DNA from: Vibrio furnissii CIP 102972 | GTDB taxonomy: Bacteria > Pseudomonadota > Gammaproteobacteria > Enterobacterales > Vibrionaceae | Assembly (NCBI RefSeq): GCF_000176175.1 | Contig: NZ_ACZP01000014.1 | Span: 1-64,000, forward strand | Length of the DNA: 64,000 nucleotides | Reading direction: 5' to 3' | Shown: positions 8,787 through 17,341 of the stretch, one piece after another | Numbering within the stretch: the stretch's first letter is position 1 | Layout: the number at the start of each line of letters is the position of its first letter | The notes under the pieces: model-generated | The model's database searches: none | The model's input: only the letters and a program-made list of their open reading frames with translations | What the model was told of the DNA's origin: nothing | Made by a program: the position numbers and the translations under genes

Positions 8787-9404
8787 TTAATTGAAATGAT
8801 AGCTGACACCGAGGGAGAAAACATTGATATCGGTTTCAACCGAGGCATTCGCGTAGCCCACGTTGACTACATCAAGCTCTGGTCTCAAATAATCCCATGA
8901 TGCGCGAATATGCCAGTTATCCGTGGCGGCCACCTCGACTCCTAAGCCCAAAATGCCCGTCACATCGGAATCTGAAAATGTGCTGTAACCTGAGTACCCA
9001 GCGACGGCATTGCTGACTTTGATTTCAGCGTTAAAGTAGGCGACACCCGCTTTTGCAAACAGGCTGACATGGTCTGTGACTGGCAATGAAACTTTGGGCT
9101 GGATGGCAATGTAGCTCATGTCCCCCACCGTTACCACCGAACCATCGAGTGCATCAATCCCGGTGACCGAGCCTTCCAAAGCAAAGTAACGGTTGAATTG
9201 ATAGCCACCAAAAATCGAGGCGATGGTCGATTTGTCATCTTCTAGAGTCAGGTCTTGCGTGGTTGAATACCCCATGACGGTACCGCTCACACTGGCATCA
9301 TCAAAGCGTGCCTGACCGAGCGCGCCGCCCACATACCATTCGGCGTGCGCGGACACAGAAAAAAGTCCTGCCGTAGCGGCAAGTAGAACAAATTTTTTAG
9401 ACAT
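8787..9404 (-). CDS. Outer-membrane beta-barrel protein, OmpA-like transmembrane family
   Basis: A 205-residue protein with a Sec signal peptide (cleavage after SAHA near residue 21), then EWYVGGALGQARF and alternating beta-strands ending in FSLGVSYHFN. This is the pattern of an 8-stranded barrel of the OmpA/OmpX type without a periplasmic peptidoglycan-binding domain. It probably sits in the outer membrane; its role is unknown. The regulator gene follows in the same direction, with a gap of about 60 bases, so the two may share a transcript. Confidence 0.8.
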   Translation of the reverse strand: MSKKFVLLAATAGLFSVSAHAEWYVGGALGQARFDDASVSGTVMGYSTTQDLTLEDDKSTIASIFGGYQFNRYFALEGSVTGIDALDGSVVTVGDMSYIAIQPKVSLPVTDHVSLFAKAGVAYFNAEIKVSNAVAGYSGYSTFSDSDVTGILGLGVEVAATDNWHIRASWDYLRPELDVVNVGYANASVETDINVFSLGVSYHFN

Positions 9405-9568
9405 ATATGCATTCTCAGGTGAATAAACAACGGCGTTATCTTGCTCAAACCCTGAGTCTTTATGCGTTCCCTGCCACCCCGATAACCCTGCGAATCATGC
9501 ACCATCGCACGGCGTTAAAACAGGAAACAATGTGAGAGATTATTGCTTGATTTAATGAAGAGAAAGAA

Positions 9569-9594
9569 GCGCCACGAGGAGGATTCGATGGCGC
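9569..9594 (-). terminator. Possible terminator after phaC
   Basis: GCGCCA and TGGCGC form a 6-bp stem with a 14-base loop, followed on the minus strand by a pyrimidine-rich TTCTTTCTCTTC stretch. It is weaker than the terminator between phaP and phaC. Confidence 0.45.
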
Positions 9595-9606
9595 ATTCAC
9601 GTTCAA

Positions 9607-11385
9607 CTAATCCACATCCGCAATGGGCAGAACTTGTTTGACGTATTGCCCTGGTGCGACATCAATCACCGGATATTCGTCATTCCCAATCGGATATGGC
9701 GCGACTTGCTCTTTGGTACTGAACGCGGTGAGCCACGTATCCCAATGTGTCCACCATGAGCCTTCGGTGCGCTGCGCACTGTCTAACCACTCTTCGGCCG
9801 AGTCTTCCAGCGTGTCATTGGTCCAAAAACCATATTTGTTTTTGTCGGGATGATTCACGATGCCCGCAATGTGGCCGGACTCTCCCAGAACAAACACTTT
9901 GTTACCACCCGTTTTCAGGGCGCCACGGTAAGTGCCCTGCCACAGCGCAATATGGTCTTCTTTGGTCGAGATGAAATAGCTTGGAATTTTGATCTTATCG
10001 AGATCAATCCACACCCCGCCGACTTTCACGCCTTTGTCCTGCACCAGCTTGTTGTCCAGATAAAGTTCACGCAGCAAGAAGTTGTGCGTGGCTGCGGCAA
10101 CGTTGGTGCTGTCGCTGTTCCAATACAACAGGTCGAAGTCGACCGGGCTGCTGCCCTTAAGGTAGTTATCGACGTAGTAGTTCCAATACAAGCTGTTTTC
10201 ACGCAACAAACTGAACGTCACACTTAACGAGCGACCATCCATATAGCCTTTGGCGTTATTTTGCATTTCAATCGCGCTGATGATGGTGTCGTTGATGTAG
10301 GCACCGACTTCACCCGGTTGTGAAAAATCGAGCAACGTGGTGAAGAAGCTGGCGGATTTAATGCGTTTTTTCATACGTTTTGCCGCGTAATACGCAATGG
10401 TTGTCGCCAAAACGGTGCCACCAATGCAATACCCCGCGGCATTGATTTGCTCTTGACCCGTAATCGACTCAATGGCGGTGACCGCTTTTACCACGCCGTC
10501 GAGGACATAGTCTTCGAAGTTGACATTGGCTTGCGCTTTACCGGGATTCCGCCAAGACATCATAAACACCGTATGCCCCTGCTCCACCAGCCAGCGCACC
10601 AGCGAGTTCTTTTCACGCAAATCAAGAATGTAGTACTTATTGATGAATGGCGGCACAATCAGCAATGGCGTTGAATGCACGGTTTCCGTCAGCGGTTTGT
10701 ATTGAATCAGCTCAAACAGATCATTTTTGAACACCACCTCGCCTGCCGTATTGGCCACATCTTCACCCAAACGAAAGGCGTTGTTGTTGGTCATACGAAT
10801 TTTGAGGATTTCGGCGCTCGATTCGACATCTTCTTTCAGCAGTTCCAATCCTTTTAGCAGATTCTCCCCATTTTGTTCCACGGTCAGTTTCAGCAGCTCG
10901 GGATTGGTAGCAATGAAGTTGCTTGGTGACAGTGCATTGATGGACTGACGCGAAAAGAACAAAATGCGTTCTTTGGCTTTCTCATCTAAGCCCTCAATCG
11001 AGTGAATGGTGTCCAGATAGGTTTTGCTGTAAAGCAGATACGACTGCTTGATGAAGTTGAAAAACGGGTCGGACTGCCACGAATCACCAGCGAAACGCTT
11101 GTCACCGAGTTCGCTGTCGACAATGGCCTCTTTCTTACCTTCCAGCACCACCGTTTGCCAAATTTTTAATTGTTGCTCCCACCATTCGGTTTGCAGTTGC
11201 AGTAGCGCTGCCGGTTGATGAGCAGCCTTTTCTAAAAACTGCACTGAATCATCCCAGTTCACTTCCTGCAACGCTTTGTTCAGTGGGGTGTTAACGGCTG
11301 CCTTGTTCACTTCGAAGTCTTGCCACCAGCGGTGGTTGGCCTCTTGCAGTTGTACAAGATAGTCCGTAAAGACATGTTGAAACAT
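9607..11385 (-). CDS. phaC: Class I polyhydroxyalkanoate synthase PhaC
   Basis: A 592-residue PHA synthase that polymerises 3-hydroxyacyl-CoA into storage polymer at the granule surface. The lipase-like box AAGYCIGGT holds the catalytic Cys at residue 320. The PhaC N-terminal domain comes before it (LAGDSWQSDPFF-like region near residue 95), and a catalytic Asp/His region (ESGHIAG near residue 500) follows. The length is typical of class I enzymes that need no PhaE or PhaR partner. It is the last gene of phaB-phaA-phaP-phaC. A strong terminator lies just before it, so its expression is probably lower than that of the genes upstream. AAGGAGTAAG precedes the ATG. Confidence 0.96.
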   Translation of the reverse strand: MFQHVFTDYLVQLQEANHRWWQDFEVNKAAVNTPLNKALQEVNWDDSVQFLEKAAHQPAALLQLQTEWWEQQLKIWQTVVLEGKKEAIVDSELGDKRFAGDSWQSDPFFNFIKQSYLLYSKTYLDTIHSIEGLDEKAKERILFFSRQSINALSPSNFIATNPELLKLTVEQNGENLLKGLELLKEDVESSAEILKIRMTNNNAFRLGEDVANTAGEVVFKNDLFELIQYKPLTETVHSTPLLIVPPFINKYYILDLREKNSLVRWLVEQGHTVFMMSWRNPGKAQANVNFEDYVLDGVVKAVTAIESITGQEQINAAGYCIGGTVLATTIAYYAAKRMKKRIKSASFFTTLLDFSQPGEVGAYINDTIISAIEMQNNAKGYMDGRSLSVTFSLLRENSLYWNYYVDNYLKGSSPVDFDLLYWNSDSTNVAAATHNFLLRELYLDNKLVQDKGVKVGGVWIDLDKIKIPSYFISTKEDHIALWQGTYRGALKTGGNKVFVLGESGHIAGIVNHPDKNKYGFWTNDTLEDSAEEWLDSAQRTEGSWWTHWDTWLTAFSTKEQVAPYPIGNDEYPVIDVAPGQYVKQVLPIADVD

Positions 11386-11404
11386 AGACTTACTCCTTAA
11401 ACAG

Positions 11405-11429
11405 AAAAAGCGCCGCCCGAGGGCGGCGC
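11405..11429 (-). terminator. Intra-operon terminator between phaP and phaC
   Basis: On the minus strand, GCGCCGCCC pairs with GGGCGGCGC across a 2-base loop and is followed by TTTTT, a strong intrinsic terminator. It sits in the 56-base gap between the phaP stop and the phaC start, with its T-run 20 bases before the phaC ATG. It should end most phasin transcripts while letting some reach phaC. Confidence 0.88.
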
Positions 11430-11441
11430 GAAAGTACAGTG

Positions 11442-11789
11442 TTATGCGGGGGTCACTGACTTAAGGTTTTCTGAAGCAAGTTTGTCGATGTCTTCTTTAA
11501 ACTCTTTTGCAATGGATTGTAGCTTGTTGCTGTCATCCATCATTTGCTGAGACAGCTTGCTCAGCACACCCATTTGCTGAGAGCTGAACGTCGTCAATGT
11601 GGCCGTGTCTTTCACTTCGCTGGCCGCCTTCATTTGCGCCAAACCCATTTCGCTATATGTGCGAATTGAGCTCAGTTGCAGCTCAGTCAACACTTCAACA
11701 TTTTTAGCCACCAGCTTGTTGAATTTTACATAGGGTTCCAGTGTCTTTTCAGTTTGGTCCGTGAACGTTTTAAAAAAATCCGTGTACAT
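11442..11789 (-). CDS. phaP: Phasin family protein PhaP
   Basis: A 115-residue, largely helical amphipathic protein without a signal peptide. It has the phasin_2 pattern MYTDFFKTFTDQTEKTLEPY, then KFNKLVAKNVEVLTEL and heptad-like stretches through the middle. Phasins coat PHB granules and limit their size. Its place between phaA and phaC supports the call. A strong terminator follows directly, which should make this one of the more abundant products of the operon. Confidence 0.93.
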   Translation of the reverse strand: MYTDFFKTFTDQTEKTLEPYVKFNKLVAKNVEVLTELQLSSIRTYSEMGLAQMKAASEVKDTATLTTFSSQQMGVLSKLSQQMMDDSNKLQSIAKEFKEDIDKLASENLKSVTPA

Positions 11790-11830
11790 GACGTATCTCC
11801 TAGTGATTGAAGTAAATATCTGAACTGTGA

Positions 11831-13036
11831 TTACAACGCTTTAATAACGATCGCCGTACCCATGCCACCACCCACACACAGGGATGCCACACCGTAATCG
11901 TTACCGCGACGTTTTAACTCGTGAACTAACGTAACCAGAATGCGGTTACCTGACGCGCCCAGCGGATGCCCGAGGGCGATTGCGCCACCATTGACATTCG
12001 ACTTGGCCAAAATGGAATCGGTTGACACGTTATGTTCCGCCGACAACCCGTGAACCACTCCTAATGCCTGAGCGGCAAAGGCTTCATTGAGCTCAAATAG
12101 GTCAATTTGATCGATGCCCAGCTCTGCTTTTTCCAGCGCTTGTGTCACCGCACTGACAGGACCAAGCCCCATGACGCGCGGATCGATACCGGTTTGGGCA
12201 TAACCCAAGATTTCCGCCAAGGGTTCAAAACCATACTCGTCAACCGCCGATTGTGATGCGACGATGATTGCACTGGCACCATCATTGATGCCCGACGCAT
12301 TTCCAGCCGTCACCGAGCCTTCTTTATCAAACGCAGGACGCAACCCTTGCAGACCAGCGAGCGTTGCACCCGCTTTGGGGTACTCATCGACGGAGAACGT
12401 GATGGTGTCACGGCGCTGTTGCACGGCGATAGGGACAATCTCATCGTTGAACTTGCCCGCCTCGATGGCTGCGACTGCTTTTTGCTGGCTCTCTAGCGCA
12501 AACGCATCTTGCGCATCACGCGTGATCTCAAATTGCTTGGCGATATTCTCTGCGGTCACACCCATGTGGTATTGGTTGAACACATCGGTTAAACCATCGT
12601 TGATGAGCAGATCTTTCATTTCAAAGCCGCCCATTTTTTGGCCATCGCGCAGCGTACTCGGTGTCACAAACGGGATTTGTGACATCACTTCCACACCACC
12701 TGCGACGGCCACCGAAATGTCGCCAGCACGAATATGCGCCACCGCATCCATGACCGTTTTCATGCCACTGCCACACACCATATTGACGCCATACGCTGGG
12801 ACTTCCTCGGGAATACCGGCAAACATGGCGGCTTGACGCCCCACGCCCATTCCTTGACCGGCACTGATCACATGCCCCATGATCACTTCATCAATGTGAT
12901 TTACATCGACATTACCGGCCTGTAGCGCGCCTTTGATGACATCGGCGGCCAACTTACCAGCGGAGACATTTTTCAACGTGCCACCAAAGGCACCAATTGG
13001 GCTGCGTTTGGCAGCAACAATAAATACTTTTTCCAT
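11831..13036 (-). CDS. phaA: Acetyl-CoA acetyltransferase (beta-ketothiolase) PhaA
   Basis: A 401-residue thiolase that condenses two acetyl-CoA into acetoacetyl-CoA, the first step of PHB synthesis. The acylated nucleophile is Cys88 in NMVCGSGMK. The catalytic His357 is in GHPLGASG and the second Cys387 in SLCVGGGMG; all three are intact. It lies 12 bases after phaB and 40 before phaP in the same direction. The context points to a biosynthetic rather than a degradative thiolase. Confidence 0.95.
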   Translation of the reverse strand: MEKVFIVAAKRSPIGAFGGTLKNVSAGKLAADVIKGALQAGNVDVNHIDEVIMGHVISAGQGMGVGRQAAMFAGIPEEVPAYGVNMVCGSGMKTVMDAVAHIRAGDISVAVAGGVEVMSQIPFVTPSTLRDGQKMGGFEMKDLLINDGLTDVFNQYHMGVTAENIAKQFEITRDAQDAFALESQQKAVAAIEAGKFNDEIVPIAVQQRRDTITFSVDEYPKAGATLAGLQGLRPAFDKEGSVTAGNASGINDGASAIIVASQSAVDEYGFEPLAEILGYAQTGIDPRVMGLGPVSAVTQALEKAELGIDQIDLFELNEAFAAQALGVVHGLSAEHNVSTDSILAKSNVNGGAIALGHPLGASGNRILVTLVHELKRRGNDYGVASLCVGGGMGTAIVIKAL

Positions 13037-13048
13037 CTCTCCGCCCCC

Positions 13049-13789
13049 TTAACGCATGTATAAGCCGCCGTTCACCGACAGCGTTTCACCGGTGATATAC
13101 GCGCCCGCGTCACTCACCAAAAAGCTCACTGCAGACGCAATTTCTTCTGGCTTAGCCAAGCGTTGCATGGGGATAGTTTGAACAATGGATTCCAGCACTT
13201 CTGGACGCATTTGCTCAACCATGGGCGTTGCGGTGTATCCCGGCGCGATCACGTTCACGGTCACACCACTGCGCGCGCCCTCTGCGGCCAGTGCTTTTGA
13301 AAAACCAATCATGCCTGCTTTCGCTGCAGAGTAGTTGGTTTGACCAAACTGCCCTTTAAGCCCATTCACGGAAGAGATGTTGACGACACGGCCTCCCCCT
13401 TTTTCGCACATGGCGGAGAACAAAGGCTGTGTCACGTTAAACAAGCTGTTGAGGTTGGTGTCGATCACTTCCTTCCAAGAAGCCGCCGACATTTTTTTGA
13501 ATACGCCATCACGCGTAATACCCGCGTTGTTCACCACGACGTCGATGGTGCCTTCTTCTTCAAGCAAAGCACTGAGTCGTTCTGCGCATTCTTGCGTGTT
13601 GGTCACATCGAGTTCGAACAGGCGAACTTGGTCTTCGGTGAACTGTTTTTCAGTAAACCAGTCCAGAGCACATTGATAGTTTCCAGTAAAGTAAGTAGCG
13701 ATGACGCGATAACCGTCATCGACCAACTGTGTTGAAATGGCCGAACCAATTCCACCTTTTGACCCTGTGATCAAAGCGACTTTTTTCAT
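13049..13789 (-). CDS. phaB: Acetoacetyl-CoA reductase PhaB
   Basis: A 246-residue short-chain dehydrogenase. It has the nucleotide-binding GSKGGIGSA motif near the start, NNAGITRD, a catalytic Ser in VNISSVNG, and Tyr/Lys in YSAAKAG. It reduces acetoacetyl-CoA to (R)-3-hydroxybutyryl-CoA with NADPH, supplying PhaC. It is the first gene of the pha operon; the promoter should lie in the AT-rich region upstream. TGGAG lies seven bases before the ATG. Confidence 0.95.
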   Translation of the reverse strand: MKKVALITGSKGGIGSAISTQLVDDGYRVIATYFTGNYQCALDWFTEKQFTEDQVRLFELDVTNTQECAERLSALLEEEGTIDVVVNNAGITRDGVFKKMSAASWKEVIDTNLNSLFNVTQPLFSAMCEKGGGRVVNISSVNGLKGQFGQTNYSAAKAGMIGFSKALAAEGARSGVTVNVIAPGYTATPMVEQMRPEVLESIVQTIPMQRLAKPEEIASAVSFLVSDAGAYITGETLSVNGGLYMR

Positions 13790-14483
13790 TTATGACTCCA
13801 TTCAAAAAATAACGAGTAGGTTGAAAATCTTTTTTGAACTTGATGCCAACAGCAAAAATAACATCAACCGACGAAATATATATTCCTTTGCAAAGAAGAA
13901 TTGTTTGTCGCTCTTTATTTAAACTAATCGGTGATTGTGACAATTCAAATTAAAGTTTAGCGTTTTCTAATAAATTTGATTTAGTTCTCACAAGCCATGA
14001 AATGTTGATTTATTGTTAAATAAACATAGGTCATTGATTTCATAACCTTTCTCGCTGAAAGGAATCAAGGACAAAAACCATAACCAATTGAAATGAATAG
14101 AAAAACAAGACATTACATTCATTTCACTCAAGACTTCGAATGTATCAATGTAATCAACAACGTGCAGCAGTTCTAAATAACCATTGTGGGTCACCTGCAC
14201 CAATAAATTGCATTCTGATTGCACTTTTATGGTGATCAAAATAATTACCACGCACGAAATAGGTGAGAAAATAATAAATAACTTTCATTTTTAATTAAAT
14301 AATAATGTTATTAATTATCTCTGTTGGTGAAGTTAGAATAACAAAATGGGCTTATTTTAATTCATTGATAGCGAAATAAACTAATAATATCTGATTATTC
14401 ATCACTTTATTGTGGTCAGACCTTCGCGTTTATTTGAGTGCACACATCGTGAATGCCATCGATGATTCCTGCGATTTCAGCAT
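13790..14483. other. AT-rich gene-free region between phaB and secF
   Basis: About 700 bases, clearly richer in A and T than the flanking genes. It should hold the pha promoter on the minus strand at its left end and, at its right end, the tail of the secDF transcript beyond the terminator. The longest open frame on the minus strand (13988-14251, 87 codons from a GTG) has no ribosome-binding site and AT-driven composition, and I do not accept it as a gene. No tRNA, clear repeat or known RNA motif was recognised. Confidence 0.6.
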
Positions 14484-14506
14484 AAAAAAGGCCGGCAAAG
14501 CCGGCC
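14484..14506 (-). terminator. Terminator of the vemP-secDF transcript
   Basis: A perfect 7-bp stem GGCCGGC-AAA-GCCGGCC at 14490-14506. On the minus strand it is followed by a run of six T. It lies about 20 bases after the secF stop. Confidence 0.9.
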
Positions 14507-14525
14507 CTGAACGAGGTGGTATCAA

Positions 14526-15428
14526 TTATGGCGCTAAGTCCACTTCCACGGGTAAATAGTGTTTCGGTTCGAGTTTGAGCCATTCCGGTAACACAGTACC
14601 GATCGAGATCGATGACCAAGTCCCGGAAATAATGCCGATGAACATGGCTGTCGCGAATCCTTCCAAGGGCGCGCCCCCCATCAACCACAGCGCAGCAACC
14701 GTGATCAAGGTTGTACCTGAGGTCACCATGGTACGCGAGAACGTCGCAATAACCGCTTGGTCATTGATGTCTGGCGTAGGCGTTTTTTGTTTCGCCAGCA
14801 ACAATTCACGAATTCGGTCCGCGATAATGATGGAGTCATTGAGCGAGTAACCCAGCACCGCCAAAACTGCCGCAAAGACCGTTAAGTTAAACTCCATTTG
14901 TGTCAGCGCAAAGAAGCCCAGCACCAAAACAACGTCGTGAACCAGCGCCAGTAAAGCACCGCTTGCCAAACGCCATTCAAAACGGAAACACAAATATCCC
15001 AAAATACAGATCATACACAGCATCAGCGCCAAGCCGCCTTGGTCAACCAAATCCTGACCCACTTGAGAGCCAACCATGCTGTTGCTGATGATCTCCACGT
15101 GGTCGGAAATTTGGTTGAGCAGATGATCCATATCCGGCGCATCATGCCCTTCTTCCGCCAGTGGGTAACGAATCACCCAGCGGCCATCCTCACCCGATTT
15201 GGTCACGGAGACCGAATCACCGAGCGTCGGTTTCAGCGCATCCAGCAGTTGATGGTTAGTCACTTCACTATTCACCACCGCTTCAGTCACCATCCCGCCG
15301 GTGAAATCAAGGCCCATATTCAGGCCGCGAATCGCCAACGCGGCCAAGGAAATCACCATCAACGCAATCGACAAAACGCTGGTGATATAACGGATTTTGC
15401 GCATGCGCGCTTTTAGAAATTCAATCAT
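14526..15428 (-). CDS. secF: Protein translocase subunit SecF (second, VemP-controlled copy)
   Basis: A 300-residue, six-helix inner-membrane protein. The SecF signature GLNMGLDFTGG lies in the first loop, and the RND-type pore region shows FAAVLAVLGYSLNDSIIIADRIRE. With SecD it forms the ion-driven motor that pulls secreted proteins across the membrane on the periplasmic side. It starts three bases after the secD stop, so the two are coupled. In Vibrio a housekeeping secDF1 uses sodium; the copy behind vemP (secDF2) is induced when export fails, for example at low salt. This copy is assigned to that class by its vemP neighbour. Confidence 0.93.
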   Translation of the reverse strand: MIEFLKARMRKIRYITSVLSIALMVISLAALAIRGLNMGLDFTGGMVTEAVVNSEVTNHQLLDALKPTLGDSVSVTKSGEDGRWVIRYPLAEEGHDAPDMDHLLNQISDHVEIISNSMVGSQVGQDLVDQGGLALMLCMICILGYLCFRFEWRLASGALLALVHDVVLVLGFFALTQMEFNLTVFAAVLAVLGYSLNDSIIIADRIRELLLAKQKTPTPDINDQAVIATFSRTMVTSGTTLITVAALWLMGGAPLEGFATAMFIGIISGTWSSISIGTVLPEWLKLEPKHYLPVEVDLAP

Positions 15429-15431
15429 GAT

Positions 15432-17267
15432 TTACACCCTTACATCACGACGATTGTCGCGTCCCCAAACCAAGTTAATAATCGCGCGTGAAGCAAACAC
15501 GCCGGTAAACATACTGGTCAACAGACCCAGTCCCAAAGTCAGAGCGAAGCCCTGAATTGGCCCGTTACCGATGGAGTACAGGATAAGCGCCGTGATCATG
15601 GTGGTGATGTTGGCATCAAGGATGGTGCTAAATGCACTGCTAAAGCCCAAATCAATCGCCTGCGCGAAGCTGCGACCTTCTTTCAATTTATCTTTGATAC
15701 GTTCGAAAATTAGTACGTTGGTATCCACAGCCATACCGACTGTCAGAACCAAACCGGCAATCCCCGGCAGGGTTAATACTGCGCCAGGTAGTAAAGCGAT
15801 CAACCCCAGCAAGCACACCATGTTAGCCAGCAACGCTAAGTTCGCCACCCAACCCAAACGGCGATACCACAACGCCATAAAGGTCAAGGTCATCGCCATA
15901 CCCAATGCCAACGCTGAGAAACCATTTTCAATGTTCTCTGCACCCAGTGATGCACCAATGGTACGTTCTTCAACAATTGTGACTGGCGCGGTCAATGAAC
16001 CCGCACGCAACAGCAGCGCCAGTTGTTGCGCTTCATCGGCAGACCCTGCGCCTGTGATGCGGAATTGACTGCCCAGTTGAGACTGAATCGTTGCCACGCT
16101 GATCACGCGTTCACTACGTTCGGTTTCGCCGCGAGCATTGGTTTTGTACTCGCGATACACCGTGGCCATCGGCTTGCCGATGCGCTTACCGGAGAAGTCG
16201 CTCATGATCTTGCCGCCAGCATGGTCAAGCGAGATGTTGACTTCCGACAGGCCCATGTTATCGACGCCAGCACGCGCATTCACGATGTGATCGCCAGTGA
16301 GAACTGGGCGTTTATTCAACACCACGGTTCTGCCGTTGTTGTCTTTCAATACCAGCGAATCGTTAGACATCGCGTCAGAGCCTGTTTTCGCTTCGTAAAA
16401 CGCGAGGCTTGCGGTCGCACCAATCACATTCTTCGCCTGAGATGGATCTTGTACACCAGGCAGTTCGATACGAATGCTGTGCTCACCTTGGCGTTGTACT
16501 AAGGCTTCGGTGATCCCCAATTCCTCAATACGATCGCGCATGATCTTGAGGTTCTGTTGCAAGGTAACGGATTGGAATTCTAATTTGTTTTGTTTGGTTG
16601 GCGTCACCACCAGCTTGTCAGAGCTGCGTTTCACTTCCCAACCGGAATAATTTTGTTTGAAATAGGTCGCCACTTTGGTCAATGCAGCATCCGATTTGGT
16701 ATCGACGCTCAGGCCATCGACGCCTTGAGACAGCACGCGCACGCCACGTAGGTGTTCACGACGCAACATGTCTTTGACTTCATCGACCATGGTGTCACGC
16801 TGTTCTTGGAACGCTTTATCAACATCAACATTCAACAAGAATTGCACGCCGCCACGCAGGTCAAGGCCAAGTTTGATGGGGTTTAGACCCAGCTTGCCAT
16901 ACCACTTCGGCGCAACAGACACATAAGAGTAAGTGATGGTGTCGCCTTCATCGACCAGCTTGTCGAGCGCTTCACGCGCCAAGGTTTGTTCGGCTTCGTT
17001 TTCGAACACCAGCACCATTTGATGGTTCTGCTGGGTGATCTCTTGCGGTACAACCCCTTGCTGTGTGAGGTAGCGGTTCACGCTCACCACATTCGCCAGT
17101 TCGCCACTGTTGCCTGATGATTGAATTTGAATGGATGGCTGTTCGCCATACCACGTTGGAATCGCGCTTAACGCCAGCACCACAACGGTGACCACTAACA
17201 CCACGTATTTCCAGGTTGAATAGCGGTTCAGCACGCGTGCTGGTGCTTTTGATTTGGTTTTCTTCAT
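15432..17267 (-). CDS. secD: Protein translocase subunit SecD (second, VemP-controlled copy)
   Basis: A 611-residue RND-family membrane protein. It has an N-terminal helix (about 20-40), then the GLDLRGGVQFLL motif, a large periplasmic P1 domain and a C-terminal six-helix bundle with GLVLTVGMAVDTNVLIFERIKDKL. It works with SecF to complete Sec-dependent export. The start codon follows GAGGGGAT with a 7-base gap. On the transcript, that ribosome-binding site can pair with the bases just after the vemP stop codon (see the leader element), as expected for a gene controlled by nascent-chain arrest. Confidence 0.94.
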   Translation of the reverse strand: MKKTKSKAPARVLNRYSTWKYVVLVVTVVVLALSAIPTWYGEQPSIQIQSSGNSGELANVVSVNRYLTQQGVVPQEITQQNHQMVLVFENEAEQTLAREALDKLVDEGDTITYSYVSVAPKWYGKLGLNPIKLGLDLRGGVQFLLNVDVDKAFQEQRDTMVDEVKDMLRREHLRGVRVLSQGVDGLSVDTKSDAALTKVATYFKQNYSGWEVKRSSDKLVVTPTKQNKLEFQSVTLQQNLKIMRDRIEELGITEALVQRQGEHSIRIELPGVQDPSQAKNVIGATASLAFYEAKTGSDAMSNDSLVLKDNNGRTVVLNKRPVLTGDHIVNARAGVDNMGLSEVNISLDHAGGKIMSDFSGKRIGKPMATVYREYKTNARGETERSERVISVATIQSQLGSQFRITGAGSADEAQQLALLLRAGSLTAPVTIVEERTIGASLGAENIENGFSALALGMAMTLTFMALWYRRLGWVANLALLANMVCLLGLIALLPGAVLTLPGIAGLVLTVGMAVDTNVLIFERIKDKLKEGRSFAQAIDLGFSSAFSTILDANITTMITALILYSIGNGPIQGFALTLGLGLLTSMFTGVFASRAIINLVWGRDNRRDVRV

Positions 17268-17269
17268 AA

Positions 17270-17341
17270 ATATCCCCTCAGCGATGCGCCGAGTTTTAAA
17301 ACAAGAAATGTGACAACGTCACCTTAAATTTGTGGAATATT
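17270..17341 (-). promoter_or_regulatory. vemP-secD intercistronic element that can mask the secD ribosome-binding site
   Basis: On the minus strand, AATATTCC (17341-17334), which begins inside the vemP stop codon, can pair over 8 bp (one G-U) with GGGATATT (17276-17269) covering the secD Shine-Dalgarno. Inside it a smaller hairpin, CTCGGC-GCATC-GCTGAG, also runs into the Shine-Dalgarno, and GTGAC-GTT-GTCAC forms a third. A ribosome stalled at the Gln codon three codons before the vemP stop would cover the 5' arm of the outer stem and free secD translation. Pairings are seen; the regulation is inferred from V. alginolyticus. Confidence 0.75.

Noticed and set aside
12264-12836. A 190-codon plus-strand ORF opposite phaA
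   Set aside because: It is a mirror frame of the thiolase gene, which has all catalytic residues; the opposite protein has no recognisable features.
13988-14251. An 87-codon minus-strand ORF in the AT-rich gap
   Set aside because: It starts with a GTG without a ribosome-binding site, and its residue make-up follows base composition; no family is recognised.
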